Shown one piece after another: positions 1 through 11,300 of a stretch of 64,000 nucleotides of DNA. Source of the stretch: Cladobotryum mycophilum (Eukaryota; Ascomycota; Sordariomycetes; Hypocreales; Hypocreaceae); the NCBI GenBank assembly GCA_036429605.1, contig CM071589.1, positions 124,001 through 188,000 of the forward strand, in the 5' to 3' direction. The notes under the pieces are model-generated. The model did not search any database. It had not been told where the DNA came from and was given only the letters and a program-made list of their open reading frames with translations. A program made the translations under genes and the position numbers. How positions within the stretch are numbered: the first letter of the stretch is position 1; each line of letters opens with the position of its first letter.

Positions 1-72
1 GGTAGACGGGTACTTTAGGCGTTAAGATAATACCACGACACATGACGACCCGCAGAATACTAGACTGATACT

Positions 73-732
73 ATGACCTTGCTACAGACATTCTCGAGCA
101 TGCCTGGGGCATGTCCTTTCATTTCTTTCGTATTTCACCTGGATAGTCACTCACCCATGCTACAATTCGGCATGCGCACCACCTTGCTCAAAAAGCCAGG
201 CCACCGAAACGAACACAATGTCCTTGACGTAGGCTGTGGTACTGGAAGACCAGCTTATGAAGTTGCTTGCTTGACTAGTGCTAATATTGTTGGCCTCAGC
301 AACAACGACTATCAGATTCAGCGGGGGAAACGGTATACTGCCACCAAAGGCTTTCACGATCCAGTTGCCTGTGAAAAGGGATGTTTTATTCAAATTCGTC
401 TTGAGCCTAAATATTTCAATGCGTCTTATTCAATTGAAGGCACTTCCTACGCGTCAATCCTTGAAGGAGTTTACACCAAAAACTTCAAGACCCTTAAACC
501 AGGAGGCATTGTCGTGGTCTATGAATTAATCATGAAAGACGCCTGTAACGATGGTGACTCAGAGCACCATGAGTTTCGCTATAGCATCGAGAAAATTATA
601 GGAGTCATAGATATTCTCAAGACTTCGGACGAAATTACAGCTCTGAAGGCCGCAGGAAGCTTTCTTGATCCTTCTTCACCAAAATGTGCTTACTACGCCA
701 TTGGATCGGCCTCACACTACTTGAATAAGTGA
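73..732 (+). pseudogene. Truncated sterol 24-C-methyltransferase-like (ERG6 family) ORF
   Basis: The 219-residue frame carries a SAM-binding motif I (VLDVGCGTG, about residues 51-59) and two further ERG6-type blocks, IVGLSNNDYQIQRGKRY and LEGVYTKNFKTLKPGGI. ERG6 enzymes methylate C24 of sterols in ergosterol synthesis and are about 380 residues long. Here the N-terminal part is poorly conserved and the C-terminal sterol-binding domain is missing, with a stop soon after residue 210. Several core positions differ from the family. I infer a degenerate, truncated duplicate rather than the housekeeping enzyme. Exons before the window start cannot be excluded. Confidence 0.7.
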
Positions 733-1445
733 TGACAGAGGATATACAACTCCGTTACTTGGTACGCAGTATATAGAGGGGTGATTCATCCGGAAGTATT
801 AAAATAACCAAGACGGATCAATGTATATCTGGTCAGCCGAAGTTTAGGGGGGACTTATAAGCGGTCCCAATCTTCAACTCCGTATGTAGAACTTAGACTT
901 TAATACATCTCATTTATAACCTTATGGCCTTGACAAGAAAGACTCGGAGAAGGGATCACTAACTTGGCGTTAGGTCATTCCTCTGTTTCTATGGTACTAT
1001 AAATCTATGATTCTATTTTGACTAAAAAGGGAGATTATTCTCCCTCACAAAGACCTTGGGTAACCAGAAGAAGAAGCAGTTTTATGCCGTACATGCAGCC
1101 AGCTGATCAATCATTACCAGGCAATGAAATGATCTAGAGGTATGCCCTCCGCGGGATAAAACCAAGCATTAGCTGTATGTATCAATGTCAAGGCATAGCT
1201 TAGACGATCAAAGGTACTACATGGAGTGACATAATCACTCATATTGAGTCGTCAATTGCGCTGGCTATATTAGGAATACAAAAAGACTCGTCAATCAATC
1301 TACCCAATGCGCCGTATTGCTCATTCAACCCATCCGTAGTCATCCCTTCCATTCCACAACCCCGCATTCTGCCCACCCTGGTTGCTTCCTACTAGCTGCA
1401 TTGCTCCTACCTGGGTATCTGCATCGTCATCTTTTGATTCAACGA
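733..1445. other. Intergenic, no gene seen
   Basis: AT-leaning non-coding sequence. I see no convincing ORF, RNA gene or repeat here. Confidence 0.5.
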
Positions 1446-1838
1446 TTAGAGTCTCCCCTCTGTCCAACCACAAAGCCCCCACGCAGATATCAAGAAGCTG
1501 CATACCCAACGGAAGACGGCTTTACCCGGCATCCCCTCTTTCCAGCATATATAACCGTCCACAAGGCCAAGATAAGCACCAATGATAGACATGATGGTAT
1601 CGACCTCCGCCAGCTTGTTTTGGTGGTAGAAGACGAGCATCAACACGCCGAGAGTGGTGCTACGGGCTGAGCAGAGTACCATGACTGGATGTGCGGCAGG
1701 TGAATTAGCTATGCGCTCTGGCAAGCCAAACTCGAGCATTGCGTCGCGTGGCGACCAGAATGGCCATAGACCGCCGAAGGTTGTGGCCGAGGCGACAAAA
1801 AGTGGCGGGATATGTCGTACAACGAAGTGGTCTAGCAT
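1446..1838 (-). CDS. DUF4267 domain small membrane protein
   Basis: A 130-residue single-exon frame that matches the fungal DUF4267 layout: an N-terminal hydrophobic segment, a conserved GLWPFWSPRDAMLEFGLP block (about residues 23-40), a central hydrophobic helix after LCSARSTTLGVLML, and a C-terminal helix following VDGYICWKEG. Three to four membrane segments are plausible. Function of the family is unknown. Assignment rests on pattern recall, and the start was taken as the first ATG that keeps the first helix. Confidence 0.65.
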   Translation of the reverse strand: MLDHFVVRHIPPLFVASATTFGGLWPFWSPRDAMLEFGLPERIANSPAAHPVMVLCSARSTTLGVLMLVFYHQNKLAEVDTIMSIIGAYLGLVDGYICWKEGMPGKAVFRWVCSFLISAWGLCGWTEGRL

Positions 1839-2537
1839 ATCGAAGCTGGGGATTGACCGATTGAGGAGAAATTTGGATTGTGACTTAATGCTAAGTGCGA
1901 ACTAGGGAAGAGAAGCAATGGGATTATGTATGCCTTATAAGGTCGTGAGCGACGCCCTACGCTTAATAGGGGAAATCCCGAAACAGCACTACAAAATTGT
2001 CAATTAGGTAATTGTAATTTATTCATAGATGCTACTAATACAACCCCGTGGTGTATCTTTAGGTATAGAAATTTTGCTTCGTGTCGCATTCTACACTATA
2101 AATACGTCACGCATTCCCCTATGCCATCAATCCATTCATTTGACTACAGTTAAAATATCACGGGATAGCTACACATCGAGATATTTATTCTTTGGACTAT
2201 AAATAAGACAAGTGCCAAAAGTTTACACATTAACAGGAATTTGTGGCATTCGACATAACATTCATCTTGTGAACTGATTATTAGTATGGGGGTTGGCTAA
2301 CTTCTCTCCGTCACGTAGCCAAGATAATGAACACAGGAGATAGGTATTGTATAACCGAACAGATATCTAAAAAATACAAAGATTTCTACTCAGAAGCAAG
2401 CTCAAGGTATTAAATAAACAGACACCCTCAACAATTACGAACTATTACACTACACGCGCGTTTACCATATCTCGTAGCTACACATGAGAGTCCATACCAT
2501 AATTGTTTCCACGAGTTACAATTTCCTGAGAAATGTC
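1839..2537. other. Intergenic, no gene seen
   Basis: AT-rich spacer between two minus-strand genes. No coding signal that I trust. Confidence 0.5.
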
Positions 2538-3912
2538 TTATATTTGGATGACTTGGATAGCTCCCGCATGTACGTCGTTGTTCAATAATTTCTGAGAAGA
2601 AGACGAGGCATTGGGTAGCTGTCCATGTTGACCTTTATGGTAGCTTCTTGGAAGGCTGTTTGCTGCTGATAGCTGGTTCAAGAGGAAGGGCAATCTGGTC
2701 CGAAGTAAGGCGTACAGCTTACTATTGGGAAATATTATGAGCCACCAAGCATACATGCTTGGTGCGCAGTCCATAACAATAGTTCCAAACATATCGACAA
2801 ATCTAATGGAGATTAGTATATTATATCCAAGACGTATGACACCTCTCAGAATTTGTGACTTACACCGCAATGGCTGCTCGCATACTGTTCCAAATAGGAT
2901 CAGTATGGTTGATTAGGAGAATGATTCTGAAAGCAGCTCCAACCACACTTGTCACCAGGATGCTATTACAATGTGTCATCAGAGTAAATCCGGTGTCCTA
3001 TCGGAAAAAAAGGGTTTTTCTTTTGGACATACAGAGTCCCAAGAAGCATAATGACCAGACCCTGTTTCTTATTTCGATCCATCTGAAGGCTCACAATTAT
3101 TGGAAATGGCATCATAAACATTAGCAAGTCAATCATCATTATACAAACTCCCACAGCAATGAGGACTGGCCCTCCCGTAGCGCATCGAGTCATAAGCTTG
3201 ACCTCTCAGAGCTCATCCTTGCTTGGAACACAAAGGCTAGCGAGCATTCCAATGTGTGTGATGCTATTCATAGAGAGCAACAGAAGTAATAAATAACAGG
3301 CGATGCGAATCCATTTGACAGAGCCAAAGAGTCGGAGGAAAAAGGCCAAAATTTAAGCTTTGGCGAACCAATTGGCCACAGCACTGAAGAAGTGGGACAC
3401 CACATGTCTCTAACGAGAGGAGAGTTCATTAGTCCCTTCACGCTTGCCAGACATGAAACGGCTTACTTGAATGACCCATGGCGTAAAGAAGATAATAGGC
3501 AGATCCCAGGCGTGTTTTGCAGCACCCCTCCTGGTATCTTAAAGAGAGTGTAAGTGACGGGTCGCAGGAGGTCTGGATAGCGTTTCTTAATCGCCCACAA
3601 TAATGCCCAATACACAAGTATCGTTATCTCTCTACTCACACAAAACCCTATTGCTCCTATTAGTCTTGGCATGGATATCGATGATAAGAAACGACTTCAC
3701 TCACAGTCATCCATAGATAGGACACCGGCTTTTTGGATGTTTGTATAAAACCGCAAAGTCACGGTAAGAGTGCTGATTACAATGAGCACGATCCCAACCG
3801 AAAGAAAGGTAGTTGCTAGCGATGACCCCCCACTAAAGTTTAATGGATCGCCGTTTAGATTGACAACCAGAGGAATACTAGACCAGTTTGGGGTAGACGA
3901 AAGACTGTTCAT
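2538..3912 (-). pseudogene. PTH11-like integral membrane receptor, nonsense-interrupted
   Basis: Exon pieces on the minus strand spell a PTH11/SAT4-type seven-helix protein. The first exon (from 3912) ends in a helix followed by LSMDDCE. Later come an FFLRLFGSVKWIR block, the MPFPIIVSLQMDRNKKQGL loop typical of the family, and LLINHTDPIWNSM. Two introns are clean: 3032..2963, and 2863..2803 with a TACTAAT branch site; both keep frame. However, TAA at 3353-3355 and TGA at 3206-3208 fall in frame inside conserved stretches with no room for an intron. The gene is therefore probably dead. PTH11-like receptors are candidate sensors of host or surface cues. Confidence 0.75.
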
Positions 3913-5856
3913 GGTAATGGATTGCTGGAAGGCTTCGTTATCAGATCTAGGGATTTCTCCCAGTCTAATAGTTTTTAGTTGAGCGTGTACGCCGTAATCA
4001 TAGACCTGAGCAGCACCACAATGCTCACTTTAGGCGCGTTAGCAGCTGCGGCAAAAGGGAAACCCATAATAGTATGGTGGCGCGATTGGCCCATCTGGCA
4101 CCAAATTCGCGGATGGGTATTGATGAGATCCGCAACGAGGTGCATGAACTTTGTGAGTGAACAACATCAATGACTGGAGACTACGTACACAAGTTATAGG
4201 CAGTAAGTAGGCGTAGTTAAATATTGAAGAGACTGTCGCTGCTGTCGAAGGAGCGCATAACCGCGGAAAACATATTTGTGCACATACTGGAAGTGCCATA
4301 GCCGTGATGTTGCGCATGGGGCGGTGTCTGGCCCATTTTGTGAATTTATTTAGCTTCACAGTGATAAAGTCTAATATTGCTGCTACCGCTTGGGGTGGGA
4401 GTTGATGGGATATCCAGAGAAACTCAGTAGAGTGATCCTGGGCCGCTATGCAGATGGCATTCTCATCAATCGCCATACTCTATTCTGCTGCAAGACCTGT
4501 GATGTAAGCTTTTTGATGCGCATCGCTATCTACGCAAGACACACCAGGGATCTACCACAAGTAACACCCTCACGTCATACCCGACAGCTACTTTTCTTCA
4601 TTTACGATTAATGAACGATTAAATAGGAATAGCTTCACTTGAGAGTAGTCACAGCCTTAGCCAAGGCAATTGGCACGCGACCCAATGGATACGGGAAACT
4701 GATTCATCTCAACAGAAATAAAACCAATCCTGAAAAATGATGTACTCGACGGGCGGATACAAATTTATCACTAATCCCTACAAGACCGACAGAAGGAACA
4801 CGACGATGCGCTGAGCTAAAAACGATCAGGAGCAAGAAACGGAACTTGGGGAAAATCGGGGAGTATCGACTATTTGCAGAAAGATGCAAATGCCTGCTCG
4901 CACCTCGCACCTCGGGCAACGTCAATTCTCCTATGTCACCGATTTTAGTGGCACCTTTGACAATCCCATCCGTCGTACGCCGCCTCCCCCGCATGTCCCT
5001 GGGCATGCCGAGAGTAGGGGGCATGGGTATAAGATATCAGCCGTTGTAGTAGCAATGAGTAGTCTGAGGGGACTATTCATTGCTCAGATGAAACAAACTC
5101 GCTACGTGACTTTTACGCATTTTAACTAACAACCCAACGTAGTACAAGATCAAACAAGTTCAGTTCAATTCAACTTTTGAATGGCCGGGAAATGGCTTCA
5201 TTGCCCCACCCTGACTCGGCGCCTCCATTCTTCGCTCGCTAAAAGCTCAACAAGCGTGTTAAGAAACACCGTCACGCCCAGAAATATAGGTTTGCAGATG
5301 CAACTTGTAGGGTGCGCACCGTAGGGCTAGATGCACGGGAGCTCCCCAGGCTGTGAACGTTGTCTAGAGAATAAAGAACCTTGGTATGATAACAATGGTA
5401 TACCCCAGCGGTTGTATGCATGCAGTAAGTCCAATTTCATATATTATTAAGCAACAACTCTCGAGGAACCATGTGGAATAGCCCACTTGCCCTATACCTT
5501 GTAACTACATTTTCACCCTGAAGGCTTGTTTGACTGTAAGATGGAAATGTGATTAGAAAATGAGCATTAATTTCTACAAGGTTCTCTTAATTTAGCGGTG
5601 TCAATCCTTCTGGAACGGGCTGCGGACTATTTGCTGCCTGCGCCATCTGTCCGTAGAAACTTGCCTGACAGGCAACACCCCCTACTTCTTGGAGATGGCC
5701 ACATACGGATATTGAATACTTAGTCTTAAGTGATATAGCTCCAACTCAAATTGGCATTTGGATATAAAAAGGGGTTCAAGGATTGCCATCCTAACGAGCT
5801 GGCATCGTCAACCAACCATTCAGAAAGCCAACTGGGTAGTCTTGAATTTATGCCAA
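3913..5856. other. Intergenic, only unrecognised ORFs
   Basis: Long spacer upstream of the sugar kinase gene. The largest frame (minus strand, 4476 to 4039, 145 residues) has no family signature and biased composition, so I do not call it a gene. Confidence 0.45.
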
Positions 5857-6142
5857 ATGGAATTTCTAGCACTCAAAGATAACGAAACACCCTCCAATCT
5901 TCTATCACCGGTCAAATCTACTGGTTTACAACAAATCATCGAGTCACAGCACAAATCGCATCGTTTACCCATCCTAGTCATTCTCATTGATGACCCGGCG
6001 GGGACGCAAACGTGTCACGGCATCACTGTCCTAGCCGCCTGGGACTTTGATGCTCTTGTTCAAGAATTCCAGTCTTGCAGACCCGGATTCTTTATCCTCA
6101 CAAATACCCATGCTTTTTCTGCTGACAAAGGATGCTCAATTG

Positions 6143-6150
6143 TTCGAGAG
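6143..6150 (+). repeat. Left target-site duplication of the hAT-type element
   Basis: TTCGAGAG here is repeated exactly at 14882-14889, on the far side of the insertion. An 8-bp duplication is the hallmark of hAT transposition. Confidence 0.92.
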
Positions 6151-6864
6151 CAGCGCTTCTTTCAAGTCAAGCAAGCGCGATTTTTGCCAAAACTTGCTTG
6201 CTTATCACTGTGACCTCGGTAGGCTTACTTGCTTGATAGGCTTATTAAATACTTGATACGCTTGATAGGATTGTTAATTGAATTAAGGTCTAACCTAGCT
6301 AGTTATGTATTATAATCTTAAGCAAAGCTTTGATAAAGGAAGTTACTAAACGTAATTGTATCTTTTTGTAGCTAATTTTTTATATAATGTATTATCTTAA
6401 GTATTAACGGGTTTATTAAAAGCTTTTGTATTAATAATATTAGTTTAATAAAACTAAACTTTCTTTTATAGTTAATAGCTATTATAGGAATTACAAAGAT
6501 ATCTAAAGTAAGTTTACTTAGAGTTAGAAATATTACTTTTTATAAAATCTATTATTAAATAGGATTATTAGTTTTTATAAAAAGGTTAAGTTAATAATAA
6601 TAATTAAACTTTAAGCTATTATCTAATAGCTGTATAGTTATATTTTTAATCTATTAGTTATAATAATCTAGTTCTTTTTGTAACTAAAGTAGCTTAAAAG
6701 TAAAGATCTAATTAGTTAGTTTATCGGGTTATTAATAATCTCTTTTATACTAATACCAATTATCCTAAAAAGTAAATAATTTCTTTTTTATCTTATATAG
6801 CCAGGTAATCTATTCTTTTTAATACTAATAATACTTAAACTAACATAAGCTTAAGCCTAGATAT

Positions 6865-6879
6865 AGAATAACTACTATA
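6865..6879 (+). repeat. Left target-site duplication of the LINE
   Basis: AGAATAACTACTATA, identical to 12636-12650. The match lies within the AT-rich hAT interior. Confidence 0.9.
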
Positions 6880-7021
6880 ATGACCTAACACACATCGTCA
6901 AGCCTCGCAATCCGAATGAACCCGCTTTTTGCTTTAAAACCACCTATATCCTCGTCTCTATCTATCTATCAAACTTACACCCCTCCGCACGCGATTGCGG
7001 AAGGGATAGCAGTCCCTGAAG

Positions 7022-8323
7022 ATGGTCTGCACAAGAGCTCAAGAAAAGCTCGCCCGACGCGGCAGACGCGACGAACGCGCCGTGATCATAGCCACAGCTA
7101 GAGCCACCGCTAAGGCCATGGCACAAATGGCCCTAGCTCAAGCCCAAGCCCAAGCCACAGTGGCTAAAACTACTAGCCTAAAAACTACCAGCCCAGAAGC
7201 CACGGATGCGATGGAGATAAATTCAGACATTGACCCAAATGAACAACTCGACAGAGAGGCCCGAGAGGCCCAAGAGGCCCAACAACAACAACAGAAAACC
7301 CCAAATGCCCTACAGCACATCCAAACTGCTCTTGAGGCTATAACTAAAGCCCAAGCTATCCAACCCTTCTATGAAGACCTTATTAGCCAGCTAAAAGAGG
7401 CAATCAAATTAGAACAACAGGAACAACCAAGAGCACCTTCCTATAGCTTCATAGCCAAGAAGGGCCTAGAAAACAGCCAATGGGCAGAACAAACCCCAAA
7501 AAGAACTATAGCAGCCAAGGAACCCACAGCAGCTAAGGAACCTATAGCAGCTAAAACAGCACCTCAGAATCCTAGGAAAACAGACCTACAAGTTGTTCTC
7601 AAGCTAGAAACCGGATATAGCTTCCAAAAACCACTGCCCTCGATTACACTAAGGAACAAGCTAAACCAAGCTCTTGGAGCCAAGAGCATAGCTAGTGTAC
7701 AGCAATCAGCTAGAAATAACATAGTTATCACAGCCACATCAGCTCAGCTAGCCAGCAACCTTCTCACCCAACAAGACCTCTTGGAAAAGACCTTCCAAGA
7801 CTACCCGATCAAACTAGCCGAGGCCCCCACCAAATGGATCAAACTAGTAGCTCATGGGGTACCAATCCTAGAAGAACTAGATATCCTTAGTATCTTCCAG
7901 GAAGAAACAGAAACCTTTAACCCAATCAAGACTATTGGCCAACCCAGATGGCTTAAAACACCATCCGAGGAACAAAAAGCCGGCTCAGTAGTATTTGCAG
8001 TACCAACAGAAGCATACAGCAAGTATAGCAAAAAGCAAGGATTATATATAGCTGGGGTTAGAACTAAAGTAGTCCCGTACAGAGCCTATACAACTAAGAC
8101 CCAGTGCTTCCGTTGCTTAGGCTTTAACCATGACTCTGGGAGCTGCCGAAAGGCCTACAAATGTGCTATATGTGCTGGTAGTCATAACACAAAGAACCAC
8201 AGCTGCCCTAGCTGCAAGGCCAGCTCTAGCTGCCAACACCAGGAACCCAAATGTGCCAACTGCATGGGTAACCACCAGGCAAATAGCACAGACTGCGAGA
8301 CTTATAAGGCCATCTCATGCTAG
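7022..8323 (+). CDS. LINE ORF1, gag-like RNA-binding protein
   Basis: A 433-residue protein. The N-terminal third is rich in Ala, Gln and Lys. The C-terminal end carries zinc knuckles: CFRCLGFNHDSGSC fits CX2CX4HX4C, followed by CAICAGSH and CANCMGNH knuckle variants. ORF1 proteins of this type bind LINE RNA to form the ribonucleoprotein. ATG at 7022 is the first in a long open frame. The stop overlaps the start of ORF2 within ATGCTAG, so ORF2 is probably translated by termination-reinitiation. Confidence 0.9.
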   Translation: MVCTRAQEKLARRGRRDERAVIIATARATAKAMAQMALAQAQAQATVAKTTSLKTTSPEATDAMEINSDIDPNEQLDREAREAQEAQQQQQKTPNALQHIQTALEAITKAQAIQPFYEDLISQLKEAIKLEQQEQPRAPSYSFIAKKGLENSQWAEQTPKRTIAAKEPTAAKEPIAAKTAPQNPRKTDLQVVLKLETGYSFQKPLPSITLRNKLNQALGAKSIASVQQSARNNIVITATSAQLASNLLTQQDLLEKTFQDYPIKLAEAPTKWIKLVAHGVPILEELDILSIFQEETETFNPIKTIGQPRWLKTPSEEQKAGSVVFAVPTEAYSKYSKKQGLYIAGVRTKVVPYRAYTTKTQCFRCLGFNHDSGSCRKAYKCAICAGSHNTKNHSCPSCKASSSCQHQEPKCANCMGNHQANSTDCETYKAISC

Positions 8324-11300
8324 AAAGCTATCTCAAGATCTTCCAACATAACACACACAGAACCGACACAGTACACCACACAGCCCTACAGCTAGCTTTA
8401 GAAGCCAAGGCTGATATTATCATGCTTCAGGAACCCTACTGCCCTAGAAATAAGGAAACAGGTAACTGGATTGCACTAGAACACACAGCATATAACCTTA
8501 TTACACCACAACCTGGCTCTAGCCCCTCAAGCATAAAAAGTAGACCTAGAGTCTTATCATATGTTAGAAAAGCTAGCCAGCTAGAGTTTACACCCCGCTA
8601 CGACCTCTTCAACGATCCTGATATCCTAGCTATTGAGATACTAGGCATTGAACCATTCCTCTTAATCAACCTATACAATGAACAACCCCAACAAGCTAGT
8701 CAACAGGCCAATCAACAAGGCCTACATACAATTGAACGATTACTTTTCCCAATAGGCAGGCTTAAACAACCTTCTATCCTAGCAGGAGATTTCAACCTTC
8801 ACCACACTCGCTGGAACACTCAGGCCAAGCCAACAGCCCGAGCTAATAGCCTAGTCCAGTGGCTTGATAGCCAGCAGGCTACCTTATTGGTTGATACTAG
8901 TAAGGCTATAAAGCTCGGCGGTACCTATCACAGAGAGAACCTACGGAGACCTTCTGTAATAGATCTAGCTTTTAGCATAGGCTTCCAAGCCCTTAGCTGG
9001 GGTAACTGGCAAGCCGCACCAGCAACTGGCTCTGACCACGAGGCTCTTACCTTTGAAGCCTATGTATCAAGGCCTCTAGGAACAAGCCGCTTGTATCAAA
9101 CAAGACAACCATTGTTTAACTATAAGAAAGCCGACTGGAAGGCCTATAGCAAATTGTTAACCAGAGCAGAGCCCAGAGCCCTTGCTCAGATAGATCAGCT
9201 AATCGGCACCTCTAGTTGGGATGAGATAGCTAACCTCCTCAGAGATACTATCCTAGAAGCAGCTGAACTAGCTATAGCTAGGCAAAGACCCTCTGAACGC
9301 TCTAAGCCCTGGTGGAACGACGAGCTGAAGGACCTACGGAAAGCTTTAAACAGAGCTACACGACTGTACAAGGCAGGCCCAACGGCAATAACCCTAGCGA
9401 TCTGGAAAGAAGCTCGTAATAGCTATAACCTAGCTCTACGAGCTATAAAGAGAGCCCACTGGAATAGCTTTCTTGAGGAAGCTGTGACCACAGACATCTA
9501 TAAGGCATACAAATACACCAAGGCACGCCAGAATAGCAGCCTTCCTAGTATTACATATACTAAAGAAGACCAGCAACAACAGGCTCAGACCTTCGAGGAG
9601 AAATGCATAGCCTTTTTACAGACACTGTTCCCCACCCCTGCTGTTAGCCACGCCGAATCGGCTAGAAGGTCAAAAATAGAGGTTCAAATCCCCAGCCGGC
9701 CGAGATCCAAATCGGCAGATTGGCTAGACTTACGGTCTACAGCTAAGGCAGTACCTAAATCAAGCACAAGACCAACTACAAGACCAACTAGGACCTCAAG
9801 ACATCAACTACAGCAGCTAGAAAATAGCTTTCAAAAGCTATCCATAGCCAGTCAAGAAGAACCAATAAGACCTACACCCGAAAGGACTTACTGGAAATGG
9901 CCAAAGCTAGAGGATATAGAGGTCCAACGGGCTATCTTTTCATCCTCTAACAAGAAAGCCCCAGGCCCTGATACAATTAACTTCCTCCTAATACAGAAGA
10001 CTTACTCGGCGGTACCAACCCTGTTAAATAAAGCTTATCAGGCCTTATTCACAGCAGGGTATCAGCCAGTTAGTTGGAGAGAAGCGATTGGAATCATCCT
10101 TCCAAAGGCCAATAAGCTAGACTACAGTAGCCCAAAGGCGTATAGAGTTATAGCCTTGCTTAACTGCCTAGGAAAGGTCTTAGAAAAGATAGTTGCAAGC
10201 AGACTAAGCTATCTAGCTTCCACACAAAACCTTCTAAACCCAACCCAACTTGGTGGCCGGAAACAGAGATCAGCTGTTGATACAGTTCTCTTACTTACGA
10301 ACTACATCGAAAGCCAGCAGCTATCAAGAAAAGCTGCCAACCAGACAGTAGTTACAACCCTGTTCCTAGACATCAAGGGCGCCTTTGATCATGTATCAAA
10401 GCCAAAGCTATTAGGGATACTAGAAAGGCTAGACCTTCCTAAAACCCTTATTAGCTGGGTTGATTCCTTTCTATCAAATAGGAAAATCCAGCTAGCCTTT
10501 GATGGCCAAATACAGCAGCTAACAGACATAGCTATAGGGATCCCACAAGGATCACCTATATCTCCTATTTTGTTTCTAATCTATATTAGAGATATAATAG
10601 CAGATCAGGCCTTTCAGCTTAGCTATATCGATGACTTTAGCCTGTCTGTATCATCAAGATCAGCCTATCAGAACTGTAGGGCTCTAGAGACTATAGTAGC
10701 CAAGCTTATCGGGGAAGCAGAACCTCAAGGGGTCCAGTTTGACCCAGGCAAAACCGAGCTTATCCACTTTGCAAGACAACGCCGACCAATAACAGAGGGG
10801 CTTACTGTAGCTAATCTAGCGGTTAAGCCTAAACCACTGGTCAAATGGCTAGGGGTCTGGCTAGACTACCAACTCAACTTCAAACACCACGTAACAGAAA
10901 AGCTCGAACAGGCTACCAAAGCCTTCCAGGGCCTTCAGAGGCTAGGCAATACGCAACACGGGCTACCTGCACGAGCCCTACGGCTGCTGTATATAGCTTG
11001 CATAAGCTCTATAGTAGATTATGGAGTCCCTCTTTGGTACAAGGGACCAGGACAAAAAAACCTCATCTACCAACTCCAACAGCTACAGAACCTTGCCCTA
11101 GCCAGGATACTAGGGGCCTTCAAGAGGTCCCCTTATAAGGCACTGGAACTGGAAGCAGCTATCCCCCCGGTTGAAGTTAGACTCCAAAAAGCCTGCCTTA
11201 AGTACGGCCTCCGCACTCAAACCCTCTCAGAAACCCACCCAATCCGATTAGCCATAACTAGTACAGCTGCACCAACACAACTCACTAGGTTATTAGCTAG

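Noticed and set aside
4039..4476. 145-residue minus-strand ORF
   Set aside because: No motif, no splice-supported extension and no recognisable family; length is within chance in this region.
5758..5856. Upstream extension of the kinase frame from a TTG codon
   Set aside because: Fungal genes rarely use TTG; ATG at 5857 precedes the conserved domain.
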